A stretch of 32,416 nucleotides of DNA from Candidatus Peribacteria bacterium (GCA_031288635.1 JAITQZ010000099.1:1-32416); one strand, 5' to 3'. Shown: positions 8,414 through 19,020, counted from the stretch's first letter. Numbers and translations: made by a program. Notes: generated by a model not told the origin, from the sequence alone.

Positions 8414-9625
8414 TTACTTCAGTATCGTTTCCCAAATCAGCTTTTTTGCTTGCTGAATTTCCGTGAAAATATCCCTGTGTAACGGTGGCTTATGATAGGA
8501 ACGTAAGGATAAAAATGCTTCCTCCATTTCCTGCAAAAACGTAGGAGAATTCTGGTCGAAAAGGATGTCCTGATAGTGGTGAACATATCGTTTCGCATTG
8601 TCCATTTGGTCGTGGGTCCATGGGATGGGAACGATGATGGATTTGATGTTGAAAAGCTTTTGCTCAGCCAAAGAAGTCGTCCCTCCACGAGCAAGGCAAA
8701 TATCAGATTTTGCATAGATTTCTCCCATTTCTCTCTGGGTGAGGAAGTCGAAGGTTTGGACATTTTTTTGAGAAAAACGTGATTTTAAGTCCGTGTTGAG
8801 TTTTCCTAGAGAGATGAAGAAATGAAAGCTGGATGCAATGAGTGGATTAGTCTCGAGAAGTGTGGCGAAGGTTTCATAGAGCGTACGAGAACCTTGGGAG
8901 CCTCCCATAATGAAAACCGTGGGAACGCCCCCTTTTATAAAGGGAGGAAGGGGGGATTTTCTGAGTGAGGGAGAATCTTGTATCGTAGGCAAATCTCCTA
9001 TAAATTCGAGGTCGCTCCCCTCTTCACTGAAAGAAGCTATATCATCGCCCAAAATCTGCCCTACCGTTTTTGAATGAGGCAATACTCCATCAAATCCTGT
9101 AAATACTGCTGAAGCGAAACGAGAAGCAATACGATTGACCAACCCAGGGTGAACGTCCGACTCGTGAACAATCAGTTTTTTATGAAGAAGTTTTGCAGCA
9201 AAGACGACGGGAAGTGCAACGAAACCGCCTTTACAAAAGACCACATCAATGTGATAATGATATAGATATCGAAGGGACTGAAAAAATCAGAAGGTAAATA
9301 AGATGAAATCTTTTAGGTTTGCTCGGAATGCTGCGAGGCTTTTTTGTCTACGGAGCTTGCCTGAGAGAATGGGTTGGAAGTAAAACTGGGGTATTTTTGT
9401 AGCATTTTGCTTTGATGTAGGAAGATGGCTGGGAATGGGAAAGAAAGCTTCCGCTGTTTCTGCTTCCAATGAGTTTGCCGACCCAAACCGAAAAAGTTTT
9501 TCCACTTGGGAAGCGTAATCAGGAGTTCTAAAAAGGGTTTCCAGCAAAGAACGAATGGGCATTACGTGTCCACCGGTGCCACCTCCCGCCATTGCGATAA
9601 TCAGCTTTTTGGGGTGTTTTTTCAT
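8414..9625 (-). CDS. murG: UDP-GlcNAc:lipid II N-acetylglucosaminyltransferase
   Basis: Transfers GlcNAc to lipid I to make lipid II on the inner membrane face, the last cytoplasmic step of peptidoglycan precursor synthesis. 403 residues (usual about 360). Motifs: AMAGGGTGGHVMPI near the start, KGGFVALPVVFAA, IVHESDVHPG, IMGGSQGSRTLYE, CLARGGTTSLAE and VPIPWTHDQMDNA. One TGA (9289-9287) reads as Gly and joins two fragments that the standard code would separate. CGG at 9490-9488 sits where E. coli MurG has the Trp of RWLG. Part of the excess length is an in-frame palindromic insert (SPLPPFIKGG, 8926-8956). It lies 55 bases after the metalloprotease gene on the same strand. Confidence 0.93.
8926..8956 (-). 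repeat. CCCCCTTT-type palindromic insert in murG
   Basis: CCCCCTTTTATAAAGGG palindrome followed by a G-rich run, read in frame as SPLPPFIKGG. It lies before the conserved GGSQG strand. Similar segments occur in the nucleosidase gene (about 21482-21507) and in valS (about 30218-30235). Confidence 0.75.
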
Positions 9626-9680
9626 AGTATCACCTTAAAGAAAATAGGAATAACTTCAAGAGCAAATGGGAACAGAAAAA

Positions 9681-10703
9681 TTATTCTTGTATTCTGGTTG
9701 TATCCCACGCTCTCCAACTCGTTTCAACGTTTTGTGGAGAACGGGTAGAATCAGAGAAGAATTCACCTCTATAAAGGTTTGCGAAATAGTTGAATTTAGC
9801 TTTTAAGCTGTCATTTCTGCCGGCAAATGCTATGAAAAGGTCGTGATGATTGAGGTAGAGATTATGACATTCAGCGAAATCTTCGAAAGGGTCTGTCATT
9901 CCATATCCGGAACAAAAATCTGTTTTACTGACTCAGCTTTTTCTAATACTTTCTGATTGTCGAGAATATTTGTAGTATTCTAGGGAAGGGTCGTCTAATG
10001 CAAAGGCTTTTTTCCCAAATTCTGTATAAAGAGCACTTTGGTTCTTGTTTTTCCCTTGGAGAGAACCGAGGTCTACAATATGTCCTACTTCGTGGGTGAA
10101 AACTTGTCGGAATTCGTCGTCATATTCCATTCCTCCCAAGTTCATCGTGAGTTTCGTTCGTCCAGAACTTCCACGTCTGTTCCCTTTTGCTTGATTGATG
10201 AGGATTTGCGAAAATACTTGCTCTAAAGCTTTTCCTCTCTGAGCGATAGTATCAATTCCGCTAACGATTGTGGTAATCTGACCAAAATACTCTGATTTTT
10301 CTCTGGGGGTGAATGTTCCATTCCAGAAAGTTTTTTCACAGAACGTAGCGGAGGTTTCACAAAGCTGAACGAAGTCATTGGCAACATCGTGTTCTTTATC
10401 TGTAGGAGCAATTGGTTCAGAAGAGCTCTCTGCATCTAACCCAGAAAAAATCTGCAAGATTTCAGTAGTTAATTGCTCTAATATCGCGTCTTCATCCAAA
10501 GCAGCAAGCTCTGTTGTACTTTCTGTGGGTTCAGGGGGAAGTTCTGTGGCATATTCTGTAGAAAGGTAGTCAATTTGTGCTACTTTTTCTTTTGGAAGAG
10601 GAAAACCTTCTCTCCGTGTGAGAGCGAGGAAGGTGATGGCACAGACTACAAGGATTTTTCGGATGTCTGTTTGGGTATGAGGGAAATATGCTTTTCGGTT
10701 CAT
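9681..10703 (-). CDS. Secreted or membrane-anchored zinc metalloprotease (gluzincin-like)
   Basis: 340 residues with an N-terminal membrane segment (ILVVCAITFLAL), an acidic Ser/Thr/Pro-rich linker and a C-terminal protease domain. The zinc motif is THEVGH (HExxH, residues about 204-208) and a third-ligand candidate lies in TDPFEDFAE, the arrangement seen in anthrax lethal-factor-like (ATLF) and related gluzincins. TGA at 9935-9933 reads as Gly and joins the HExxH part to the EDFAE part. CGA at 9962-9960 (KYSxQS) sits where related proteases have Trp. The likely role is extracellular or cell-wall-associated proteolysis; the substrate is unknown. Its -10 element ends six bases before the ATG, so the mRNA may be leaderless. 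murG follows on the same strand. Confidence 0.78.
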
Positions 10704-10709
10704 ACTGTA

Positions 10710-10737
10710 AGTATATTCAGAATTTGTATTTTTGCAA
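10710..10737 (-). promoter_or_regulatory. Promoter of the metalloprotease gene
   Basis: On the minus strand: TTGCAA (10737-10732), 16 bases, TATACT (10715-10710). The ATG begins six bases after the -10, which predicts a leaderless or nearly leaderless transcript. Confidence 0.65.
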
Positions 10738-10738
10738 C

Positions 10739-10762
10739 TTTTGGATGAGATTTTGGATGAGA
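10739..10762 (+). repeat. 12-bp tandem repeat
   Basis: TTTTGGATGAGA occurs twice (10739-10750, 10751-10762), followed by a degenerate third copy. It lies between the divergent promoters of the metalloprotease and abiE genes and could be a regulator site. Confidence 0.6.
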
Positions 10763-10776
10763 TTTGTGAGATTTTG

Positions 10777-10804
10777 TTGCAATTTACAAAAATATGACTA
10801 AAAT
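10777..10804 (+). promoter_or_regulatory. Promoter of the AbiE operon
   Basis: TTGCAA (10777-10782), 16-base spacer, TAAAAT (10799-10804). The ATG is at 10836. Confidence 0.6.
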
Positions 10805-10805
10805 A

Positions 10806-10821
10806 GGTGTATATTTACACC
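10806..10821 (+). promoter_or_regulatory. Probable operator of the AbiE operon
   Basis: Perfect inverted repeat GGTGTA (10806-10811) / TACACC (10816-10821) with a 4-base spacer, immediately after the -10, where a bound repressor would block transcription. AbiEi antitoxins are known to repress their own promoter through inverted repeats; that this is the site is inferred. Confidence 0.55.
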
Positions 10822-10835
10822 CATATAGGACACAA

Positions 10836-11393
10836 ATGAAATATCTCGAAACACTCCTCAAATCAAAAAAAACTGTCTTCACCTATGATGATATCAGATT
10901 TTTCTTTCAAATTACCAATAGGAATACTTTGAAAAGTTTGCTGGATAGAATGGTGAAATCTTGAATTTTGCAACATCTCTCCTCAGGGATTTTTGCTTTA
11001 CCTCATTATGACCCGTTTGAATTTGCTACGCAATTCAAGAAAAATTCCTATATTTCTTTTGAAACTGTGCTGAAACAGGAAGGAATTATCTTTCAAGATT
11101 ATGGGAAAACCATCTTTCTTGCAAGTGATAGGAGAGAAACAAAATCTGCTCTTTGAACTACGTTTGAATATCATAAACTCGGAAATAACCTGCTTCTCAA
11201 TCCTATAGGAATTCTTCAAACCGGAACCTATGCCATCGCTACAGCAGAGAGAGCGGTGTGTGATAGACTTTATCTTTCTCCACACTACTATTTCGACAAT
11301 TTAGAACCGCTTAATACAGAAAATATTTTTCAAATCGCTCAACTCTACAATCAGAGAGTCGTTTTATCCCTTAAGAAAATGTTCAATGCTTAA
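10836..11393 (+). CDS. AbiEi-family antitoxin / transcriptional regulator
   Basis: 185 residues. The N-terminal winged-helix-like part (SKKTVFTYDDIRFFFQITNRNTLKSLLDRMVKSGILQHLSSGIFAL) and the C-terminal part (NSYISFETVLKQEGII, FEYHKLGNNLLLNPIGI, ATAERAVCDRLYL) match the AbiEi pattern, including the typical SFETAL-like and AxxERAxxD segments. Two TGA codons (KSGIL, ALGTT) read as Gly. In type IV systems AbiEi counteracts the nucleotidyltransferase AbiEii and represses the operon. It overlaps the next gene by 8 bases, implying coupled translation, and is preceded by a promoter and an inverted-repeat operator. Confidence 0.85.
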
Positions 11394-12048
11394 CAGAGAT
11401 AAACACAGAGATTTACTCTTTCAAATTATTAAAGCAATTTTTGCGAGTCCTGTTTGAGCTCATTTAGCTCTCAAAGGTGGAACTGCTTGTTATTTCTTAT
11501 ATGGATTAGACAGATTTTCAACAGATTTGGATTTTGATATTATTCACGAAGGGGCAAAAGTAGACGAAACCTTAGTGCAAGTATTGGAAAAGTTCTGAAA
11601 GCTGAGTGGGAAACAGAAAATTACCCTATCTTATGAGGAAAATGAAACCAAAATCAAGATTGATGTCAGTAGAAAGATTTGGAAAGCGAATAGCTATGAA
11701 GAAGTCAACTTTTTCTGAAAACCTATCAGACTACAAACCAAAGCAACCATTTTTGCGAACAAGCTTGTTGCACTACTGGAAAGAATGGCTAATAGGGATA
11801 TGTATGATGTGTATTTCTTCTTTCAGCATTTATGGGATTTGGAAGAGGCAGTAGTTCAAGAAAGAACTAATAAATCCACCAAAGAAGTCTGTAGTATAAT
11901 TTTAGAACAGTTGCAAACCTTACCAAAGAATTATAAAATCTTGGATGGACTCGGTGAAGTGCTGAATAATGAGAAGCAGAAATCTTGGGTAAAAAATCAG
12001 CTCTTGGAAGATTTGAAAAGTATATTAATGTTGCAACTTACTTTCTAA
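11386..12048 (+). CDS. AbiEii-family nucleotidyltransferase toxin
   Basis: 220 residues, ATG overlapping the antitoxin stop. The nucleotidyltransferase motif LKGGTACYFLYGLDRFSTDLDFD (about residues 32-54) gives the GG...DxD metal-binding core. Further family features are IKIDVSRKIW and the NRDMYDVYFF segment. Three TGA codons read as Gly (PVGAHL, KFGKL, FFGKP). AbiEii/AbiGii toxins add nucleotides to RNA acceptors such as tRNA; some systems abort phage infection. A defence or plasmid-type maintenance role here is inferred. The standard code would leave only fragments of this gene. Confidence 0.88.
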
Positions 12049-12095
12049 TTATTATTGGTCTTTTTGCTATCATCAAAGATTTGCATTATCTATGC

Positions 12096-12124
12096 CGAAA
12101 AAACGGGAGGCTTCTCCTCCCGTT
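12096..12124 (-). terminator. Terminator of groEL
   Basis: AACGGGAGG (12102-12110) pairs with CCTCCCGTT (12116-12124) around a 5-base loop. On the minus strand the stem is followed by a T-run (12103-12096). It is 74 bases past the groEL stop, with a REP-like palindrome beside it. Confidence 0.8.
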
Positions 12125-12150
12125 CGGACGGGTACAAGACCCGTCCCTAC
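12122..12150 (-). repeat. REP-like palindrome downstream of groEL
   Basis: On the minus strand GTAG, then GGACGGGT (12146-12139) / ACCCGTCC (12133-12126), with CTTGT in the loop. This copy lies in intergenic DNA. Confidence 0.85.
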
Positions 12151-12197
12151 ACGATTTGGGTATTCTCATACGTTTTCAACACGATTTGTTGGATGTT

Positions 12198-13868
<1,671 letters not shown>

Positions 13869-13925
13869 AGGTGTTGTAAATATAATAGATAAAAGGTATA
13901 AAGAGAATTAAAAAGCTGTAAGAGA

Positions 13926-14333
13926 TTATTTGTTTTCTTTTTCTTTGTAAGCAGTAACTTCAATTTCGATTTTTGCTCCTTTTACGGTCATTCCATTCAC
14001 TTCTAGGAGGGTACTCACGGGTTTTGAGTTAGCAAAATATTTCGCACGGATATTGGATACTACTTCAAAATCATTCATATCGGTTAGAAAGATTTGTGCC
14101 TTAATCACATCATCTAAACTTGCTCAAGCGGTATTCAGTGTTTTTTCAAGTGCTTGAAATACGTATTCAGTTTGTTCAGCAATGTCATCAGTTGAAGCTC
14201 TACCATTCTCGTTTTTTATTATTTGCTGACCTGATATATATATCATATATCCTGTTCCTACATCAATTTTGATTGCTGGCGAATAGAACCCACGGTTTGG
14301 TTTCCGACCTTCTGGATAGATTGCTTGTTTCAT
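13926..14333 (-). CDS. RidA/YjgF-family protein lacking the usual catalytic Arg
   Basis: 135 residues. RidA pattern: YSPAIKIDVGTGYMIYISGQ, DIAEQTEYVFQALEKTLNTAGASLDDVIKAQIFLTDMNDF and TLLEVNGMTVKGAKIEIEVTAY. TGA (14126-14124) gives the Gly of TAGASLDDV, a conserved position. RidA hydrolyses reactive enamines/imines from PLP enzymes, using an Arg in a PxR(S/T) motif; here the segment is KPVSTLLEV, so the Arg appears replaced. It may belong to a non-deaminase Rid subgroup, so I give no symbol. It lies between RAYT and groEL on the same strand, with its own TTGCAA-type promoter. Confidence 0.85.
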
Positions 14334-14388
14334 TATAAGGTGGTAATAAAAGAGTAAAAAAATATCACAAAATCATCTTACGTGCTAT

Positions 14389-14416
14389 GTTATAGAAATT
14401 TGGGAAGGGATTGCAA
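14389..14416 (-). promoter_or_regulatory. Promoter of the RidA-family gene
   Basis: Minus strand: TTGCAA (14416-14411), 16 bases, TATAAC (14394-14389). The ATG is at 14333. Confidence 0.6.
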
Positions 14417-14423
14417 GAGATTT

Positions 14424-15143
14424 TTATGGTGATTTGATGTACATTTTATCCTCTGTTCGTTTTTTGGGGTTATTTTGGATGTATCGTTTGATGTTGTTGT
14501 ATTCGTTTTCATTGCGGATAATGTGGTCGTGGTAACGGGATTGTCGGGCGAAGGGGATATTGTGGATTTGTGCGTATTTTGTGATGTTTCATTTGAATAA
14601 TTTAATGATTGCCCCCAACAATGGTCATTCGTAGGGACGGTTCGTTAAACCGTCCGAACCATATAACATTCATTCATCGTTCAAACGCATTATTCCCCTG
14701 TTATTCGGACGCATTATTGATGCGTCCCTACATCAGCCATTGATGTCTGTACCACATAACATTTCGCCATTGTCTGCACCACATAATATACCGTCATTGT
14801 TTGGACGCATTATTCCCCTGTTGTTCGGACGCATTATTGATGCGTCCCTACATCAGCCATTGATGTTTCGTTTTCCCATATTTTGTTCATGCATACACAA
14901 CAATAAATGGATATGGTTTGGCATTACAATCCATTCGTGAATATCAACCGTTTTTCTTTCATTTAATTTTTGAATTTCCTCATCACAAATCATCCCAATT
15001 TCATTCAATATCATTTCCCCATCCACAATTCTACCAAAATATTCTTCGTGGTCTTTGCAACAAATGGTGATAAAATATGCACCTGCAGAGGCGTAATCAT
15101 ATCGTTGGGCACGAGGAGTTTTGCGATTTGGTAATTCTTGCAT
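14424..15143 (-). CDS. REP-associated tyrosine transposase (RAYT) carrying REP inserts in its own gene
   Basis: IS200/IS605-related Y1 transposase of the TnpA_REP type, known to nick and rejoin REP DNA. 239 residues. The N-terminus has SAGAYFITICC and the metal-binding HxH in VMPNHIHLLL (residues 77 and 79); the C-terminus has GAIIKLFKGNITKYA, then FAxQSRYHDHIIRN with the likely catalytic Tyr at about 204, and YIQNNPKKx. The x positions are CGA (residues 200 and 229), where RAYTs have Trp. Five TGAs (14855, 14735, 14672, 14627 and 14591, plus-strand ends of each codon) read as Gly. About residues 91-172 are an insert of three REP palindromes in a partly duplicated 120-base unit, in frame and free of TAA/TAG. 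Activity is plausible since both catalytic parts are complete, but the insert separates them. Confidence 0.88.
14631..14659 (+). repeat. REP-like palindrome in RAYT (copy 1)
   Basis: GTAG, then GGACGGTT (14635-14642) / AACCGTCC (14648-14655), followed by GAAC. Its orientation is opposite to the RAYT gene. Confidence 0.88.
14704..14731 (-). repeat. REP-like palindrome in RAYT (copy 2)
   Basis: Minus strand GTAG followed by GGACGCAT (14727-14720) / ATGCGTCC (14714-14707). Confidence 0.88.
14824..14851 (-). repeat. REP-like palindrome in RAYT (copy 3)
   Basis: Same sequence as copy 2, exactly 120 bases further on: GTAG, GGACGCAT / ATGCGTCC on the minus strand. Confidence 0.88.
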
Positions 15144-15234
15144 ATCAACGATATATTACCAGCGATAAAAATTGCACTTTTACGTGCAATTCATATTGTC
15201 CTATCATAGCGTTTTCTTTTAACCGCTCCTCTTT

Positions 15235-15849
15235 TTACTCATTCAAAATCTTTGTCATTTCATTCAAACACTCACTTACACTATTACAATTTATTGTTCA
15301 GCTTTCCCCTGTGTTGGTGGAAGCAGCATAGAGAAGAGTCATTACATCACCTCTCGTGGTTGCAGCATCTTTGTCATAGAAACTACTCACATCCAGACCG
15401 AGACTTCTGGCTCTCGTGTAATAATTATCTGCTCGATGAGCTCCGCTTTCTGACTGTTTACCATCAAGAATTCTTACCACTACTGCTACTGCTTGGGCGT
15501 TGGTGAGTTTTTGGTCAGGATAAAACTTTCCATTTGCACCGTTGAGAATGCCATATTCACACGCAGTCCTCACGTACGACCTCAAGTCGGAGATTGCGGA
15601 ATATTCATCACTGAAGGAGCAATTCCCGCCAGCGTTTGTATGATATCCTTGGGTATCTGTAAACTGCACAAAGAATTTGCTCGCCTCATCTCTCCTGAGA
15701 GAATCATACGCTCTAAATTCTGATGAAGTACTGTAGTGAGTAAGTCCTTGGTCGTATCCTCGCTGGATAGCGTCCGACAAGAGGGAAGCTGATGCAACAC
15801 TTATCGCTCCGAGTCCGAGAACGACCGATGAAAGAAGAAGTTTTTTCAT
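15235..15849 (-). CDS. Secreted SLH-domain protein
   Basis: 204 residues. The N-terminus is a signal peptide (MKKLLLSSVVLGLGAISVASA). SLH-type segments follow: SDAIQRGYDQGLTHY, SLRRDEASKFFVQF, the Cys-containing NCSFSDEYSAISDLRSYVRTACEYGILNG, KLTNAQAVAVVVRILDGK and HxADNYYTRARSLGL. The x is CGA (15435-15433), where SLH motifs have Trp (HWA). The region parallels the C-terminal domain of the surface protein at 1-1177 (C.F.DL...YV...C..G). A TGA (15300-15298) is read as Gly, extending the tail by about 21 residues to TAA 15237-15235. Likely a cell-surface protein. It starts 23 bases after groES ends, so co-transcription is possible. Confidence 0.85.
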
Positions 15850-15872
15850 ACTGATAGAATAAGGGATAAAAA

Positions 15873-16163
15873 TTACTCTTTTGCTAATAATGAAGAATGC
15901 TTGATTACGAGATACTTTACTTTGTCAGCTCCTTCGTTGACTTCGATTTCATCTGGTGCGTATTGGGTGAAATAGACGATGTCGCCTACGTTAACGTCTA
16001 TCGGGCTTCTGCTGCCGTTTTCGAGGATTTTCCCAGCTCCGATGGCAATGACTTGTCCTTTGTGGGGTTTTTCTTTGCTGTCGGGAAGAATGATTCAGCT
16101 TTTGGTTGTCGTTTCCTCCACGAGGGGTTTAATTAAAATGTGGTCTTCTAAAGGTTGTAGCAT
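15873..16163 (-). CDS. groS: Co-chaperonin GroES (10 kDa)
   Basis: 96 residues, hidden from standard-code ORF searches by a TGA. [44 protein letters not shown]..., then VGDIVYFTQYAPDEIEV and KYLVIKHSSLLA, match GroES throughout. The Gly of the mobile-loop SGIILPD is TGA (16097-16095), codon 23; that loop docks onto GroEL. GroES caps the GroEL ring. Here groEL is 2 kb downstream, separated by the SLH, RAYT and RidA-family genes. A TTGCAA-N16-TATAGT promoter lies 50-77 bases upstream, in the divergent region shared with the pilus genes. Confidence 0.95.
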
Positions 16164-16212
16164 TGGAATAGAGATTAAAAGATAAAAATATCACTTATTA
16201 TACAACAGTGCT

Positions 16213-16240
16213 ACTATAAAAAAATCAAACGCAATTGCAA
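16213..16240 (-). promoter_or_regulatory. Promoter of groES
   Basis: Minus strand: TTGCAA (16240-16235), 16 bases, TATAGT (16218-16213). Confidence 0.6.
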
Positions 16241-16257
16241 GTAAAAGTTGTAAAAAA

Positions 16258-16286
16258 TTTGCTTTTTTTTTGATTGTGAATATAAT
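16258..16286 (+). promoter_or_regulatory. Promoter of the pilus assembly genes
   Basis: TTTGCT (16258-16263), 17 bases, TATAAT (16281-16286), with TG upstream of the -10. It is 33 bases before the pilN-like ATG. Confidence 0.6.
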
Positions 16287-16318
16287 GGAGTTGAACCTTT
16301 TATTTTCCTGAGTATGTA

Positions 16319-16876
16319 ATGCCAGAAAGAACGTTAACTTCTACCTCTAAACAGCTTTTTTTTCTCCTGTTGATTATCGTCATAGGAGCGATAGGATGGT
16401 ATGCGTATTTGCGATTTAACACCACCATCACCAAAAGGTTGATTGCCATTGACCAGAAAAAGGTCGCGGAAGTCCAAAAAGAGATTGAAGCATTTTCAGA
16501 TATTTCTGGGTTTGACAAGCTGAAACTCGTACAAGCATTGGAAAGCTCCCAAACTCAAATGCCGTGGTCTGACCATATCAAAGCAGTATTAGACATTCTT
16601 CAAGAAATCCGTGAAGTGGATGCTACTAGTGCTCAAAGTATTTCCCTTTCAGACTTCAAAATCTCTTTGGAAGAAGTTAGTCTTCATTGATATGTTTCTA
16701 ATCTCCGTATTCTCTATTTTGCTCCCGACACGAGTAAACAGATTGCACTCATTGAGAGATTCAAAAAGCTGGATTTTTTGGATGATATAAAAATTCAGAC
16801 CTATGATAAGTCTGCGGACAACTTAGGATATGATTTTGTTTTAACTGCTAAAGTAATCAATAATGATACAAAATAA
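16319..16876 (+). CDS. PilN-like type IV pilus assembly protein
   Basis: 185 residues: short cytoplasmic N-terminus, one membrane helix (QLFFLLLIIVIGAIGWYAYL), a coiled-coil stretch, then a small domain with MPWSDHIKAVLDIL and VSLHGYVSNLRILYFAPDTSKQIALIERFKKLDFLDDIKIQTY. This order (helix, coiled coil, PW.....L..L, V.L.G, F.DV) is that of PilN, which links the inner-membrane platform to PilO. TGA 16688 (LHGYV) reads as Gly, as in the family's V.L.G strand. The ATG follows the predicted promoter. The next gene overlaps it by 14 bases. No pilM is visible in the window. Confidence 0.7.
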
Positions 16877-17852
16877 TGACATCATTTCCAGAATTACCGG
16901 AACCGCTCCTACTACGGCACCAAAGGAAGAGGTTGTTGTTTCAGAGACGAGAGTGGTGACCGCAAAATACAAAGTATTTTCGCTCATTTTACTTTTGGTA
17001 GGACTTTGGATTTTTATGGGGATATGACCAGACATTCAGAGCAAATACAACTCAGCGAACAGTGTTTACCAGTCCACCCAGCAGGAATTGGAAGCAAAAA
17101 AGCATCAAAAAGCTGAATATGCCCTCGATAAAGCCAATCTCGAAAAAATTGAAGCAAACCAGGCAACCTTGGAAACGTGTCTTAATGAAGAAAATAGTCA
17201 AGCGTGTACTTCGTTGCCGGATAACTGGAACGTGGAATATAAAGGGAAAACTATTAAAGATTTTTCTATTCCGCTCTCCTATCTCCAGTTGCATTCGCTG
17301 TATACTGAGAAGATGCCCATTGATGAGCAGAAAGTCCTCAGAAATTTGAATGAATATCTGATTAGAGACGGAATTGTCCAAGGAGTCGCCGTAAAGAATG
17401 GAGACATCAAGAGTATTCACATTGGTGATGCGGAAGCTGTGAATGGAAGTGCGATATTTTTCTCTGTTCCTTTAACGTTTTCGATTGAGTTTGATAGAGT
17501 GGAAGATTTGATTTCCTTTGTTCGCAATGTAGAAAAAAAGCTGATAAGCTTTCCTAATGACCGTATTCTCTATAAAATTCAACAAGTCAGCTACGATATT
17601 GTTACCTCCACACAGCCACAAACTACCACGCTGGAAATGATTGCGTATTATTACCACGATTCAAGATTTGCTGATGTAGAGCAATCTCAGTCAGTAGAAG
17701 AAGCTGAAGAAGAAGTAGCGGGAGAAGTCACAGTAGCACACGCAGCTCCAACAGCAACCGCAAACTCCCCTACTACAGCAACCGCATTGACCGAGACAGC
17801 ATTGACTGGAAGCGTATCAACGGGAAGCGTATTAACAGGGACAACTCCGTAA
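16863..17852 (+). CDS. PilO-like type IV pilus assembly protein
   Basis: 329 residues, starting at ATG 16863 inside the end of the pilN-like gene. Cytoplasmic N-terminus, one membrane helix (KVFSLILLLVGLWIFMGIG; its last Gly is TGA 17025), a coiled coil (ELEAKKHQKAEYALDKANLEKI), a globular domain with LTFSIEFDRVEDLISFVRNVEK (typical of PilO's final fold), and a Thr/Ala/Gly-rich low-complexity tail (TALTETALTGSVSTGSV). PilO pairs with PilN in the periplasm or wall space of type IV pilus machines. The order pilN-pilO-pilC is standard. The tail is unusual and resembles a surface linker. Confidence 0.7.
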
Positions 17853-17889
17853 TCTTTCCTCTTTAACCTTTTATCTCTCCTCTTCTCCA

Positions 17890-19020
17890 ATGGCTTTTAA
17901 CCGAAAACAGTTCTTTTCCTTCGATAGCAGCTTTATCGACAATATGCTCAAGTCAGCCTTAAAGTCTAGTGATAAAGCGAGTTTTTCAGGAAAAGAGAAA
18001 ATTCTGTTTTACAAAGAGCTGGTTTATATGATGAAAGGTGGAGTGCCTTTGATGGGAGCAATGGATATCATTTTGCAAAGTTCAGAAAATTTTGCTATCA
18101 AAAGTGTCGCTCAAGAAATCGCGTATTACCTCAAAAAAGGGAAAGAACTCTCTTATGCCATTAGCAGACTGCCAGAATATTTTGATGAAGGAGATGCTGC
18201 GATTATCAAGACAGGAGAAGCGACAGGAAATTTGCCTTTTGTTTTACAGTCACTCGCTGATGAGTATTCGTATTTGAATGAGATTAAGCAAAAGTATATT
18301 GGAGCAATGATTTATCCGATTGCCCTCATTATTATTTCCTTTGCTGCCGTGATTTATTTATTCTGATTTGTTTTGCCGGATATTTTTAACCTCCTCGCCA
18401 GTAGTGTCCAAGAAATGCCAACGATTACCGCGATACTTAAAGGGATTACCGACTTTTTCGTAGCGAACCGAGTCAATCTTTGTATTATTTTCGTGGTGGC
18501 AATTCTTGCTATTGCGATTTATTTTTCTACGGAGAGTGGGAAGAGAAATCTGTATTCTTTGGTGTTGCATATTCCTATTATTGGACAGATGACCAAATCG
18601 TACTATCTGATAAAATGGTCGAGGTATATGAGACTGATGATTGGTTCGGGAATGGATTATGTAGAGACGTTTCGTCTCTTGCGTGATGTGCTGAAGATTC
18701 CGCTTTATCAGACGATGATTGAACGTGTGCTGGCTGATATTTCTCTGGGGAAGAGTTTGTATGAACCGATTAAAGCCCATCCAGAAATTATTCCGTCTAA
18801 TGTAGCCGTGTTGATTAAAGTCGGAGAAGAAACTGCGAATTTGGATAACTCTATGACCAATATTATTGAGCTCTACCAAGAAGAACTGGATAACTCCATC
18901 AAGAATTTTTCTAAAGCTATTGAACCGACCATTCTTGTAGTGGTAGGGGGATTGGTGATGCTTATCGCTCTCGGAGTGTTTGGACTGATTTTTGCGGTGA
19001 TGGATAATGCCGGGATGTAG
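17890..19020 (+). CDS. pilC: Type IV pilus inner-membrane platform protein PilC (GspF family)
   Basis: 376 residues, TAG stop. Two T2SSF domains: KILFYKELVYMMKGGVPLMGAMDIILQ...GDAAIIKTGEATGNLPFVLQSLADEY, and LIKWSRYMRLMIGSGMDYVETFRLLRDVL...VAVLIKVGEETANLDNSMTNIIELYQEELD. The GEATGNL / GEETANL repeats are the family signature. Membrane helices follow each domain (YPIALIIISFAAVIYLF, LCIIFVVAILAIAIYF, LVVVGGLVMLIALGVFGLIFAVM). TGA 18364 gives Gly in FGFVLP. PilC rotates with the pilus ATPases to assemble or retract pilin; those ATPases and the pilins are not in the window. CPR cells use such pili for attachment and DNA uptake (general knowledge). Confidence 0.93.

Larger units (their letters stand above)
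14681..14866 (-). repeat. Direct repeat with 120-bp period in RAYT
   Basis: Segments 14681-14746 and 14801-14866 are nearly identical (about 66 bases, offset exactly 120), so the period keeps the frame (40 codons). Each holds a REP palindrome and a half-site (GACGCATTATTCCCCTG-type). The copies read NINGGCRDASIMRPNNRGIM in the gene's frame. Confidence 0.88.

Noticed and set aside
14400..14880. RAYT as a truncated pseudogene ending near 14853
   Set aside because: TGA 14855-14853 is sense here, and the frame continues through the inserts to a full RAYT C-terminus ending at TAA 14424.
13869..16318. CIRCE heat-shock operator near groES or groEL
   Set aside because: No TTAGCACTC-N9-GAGTGCTAA-like sequence is present upstream of either gene.
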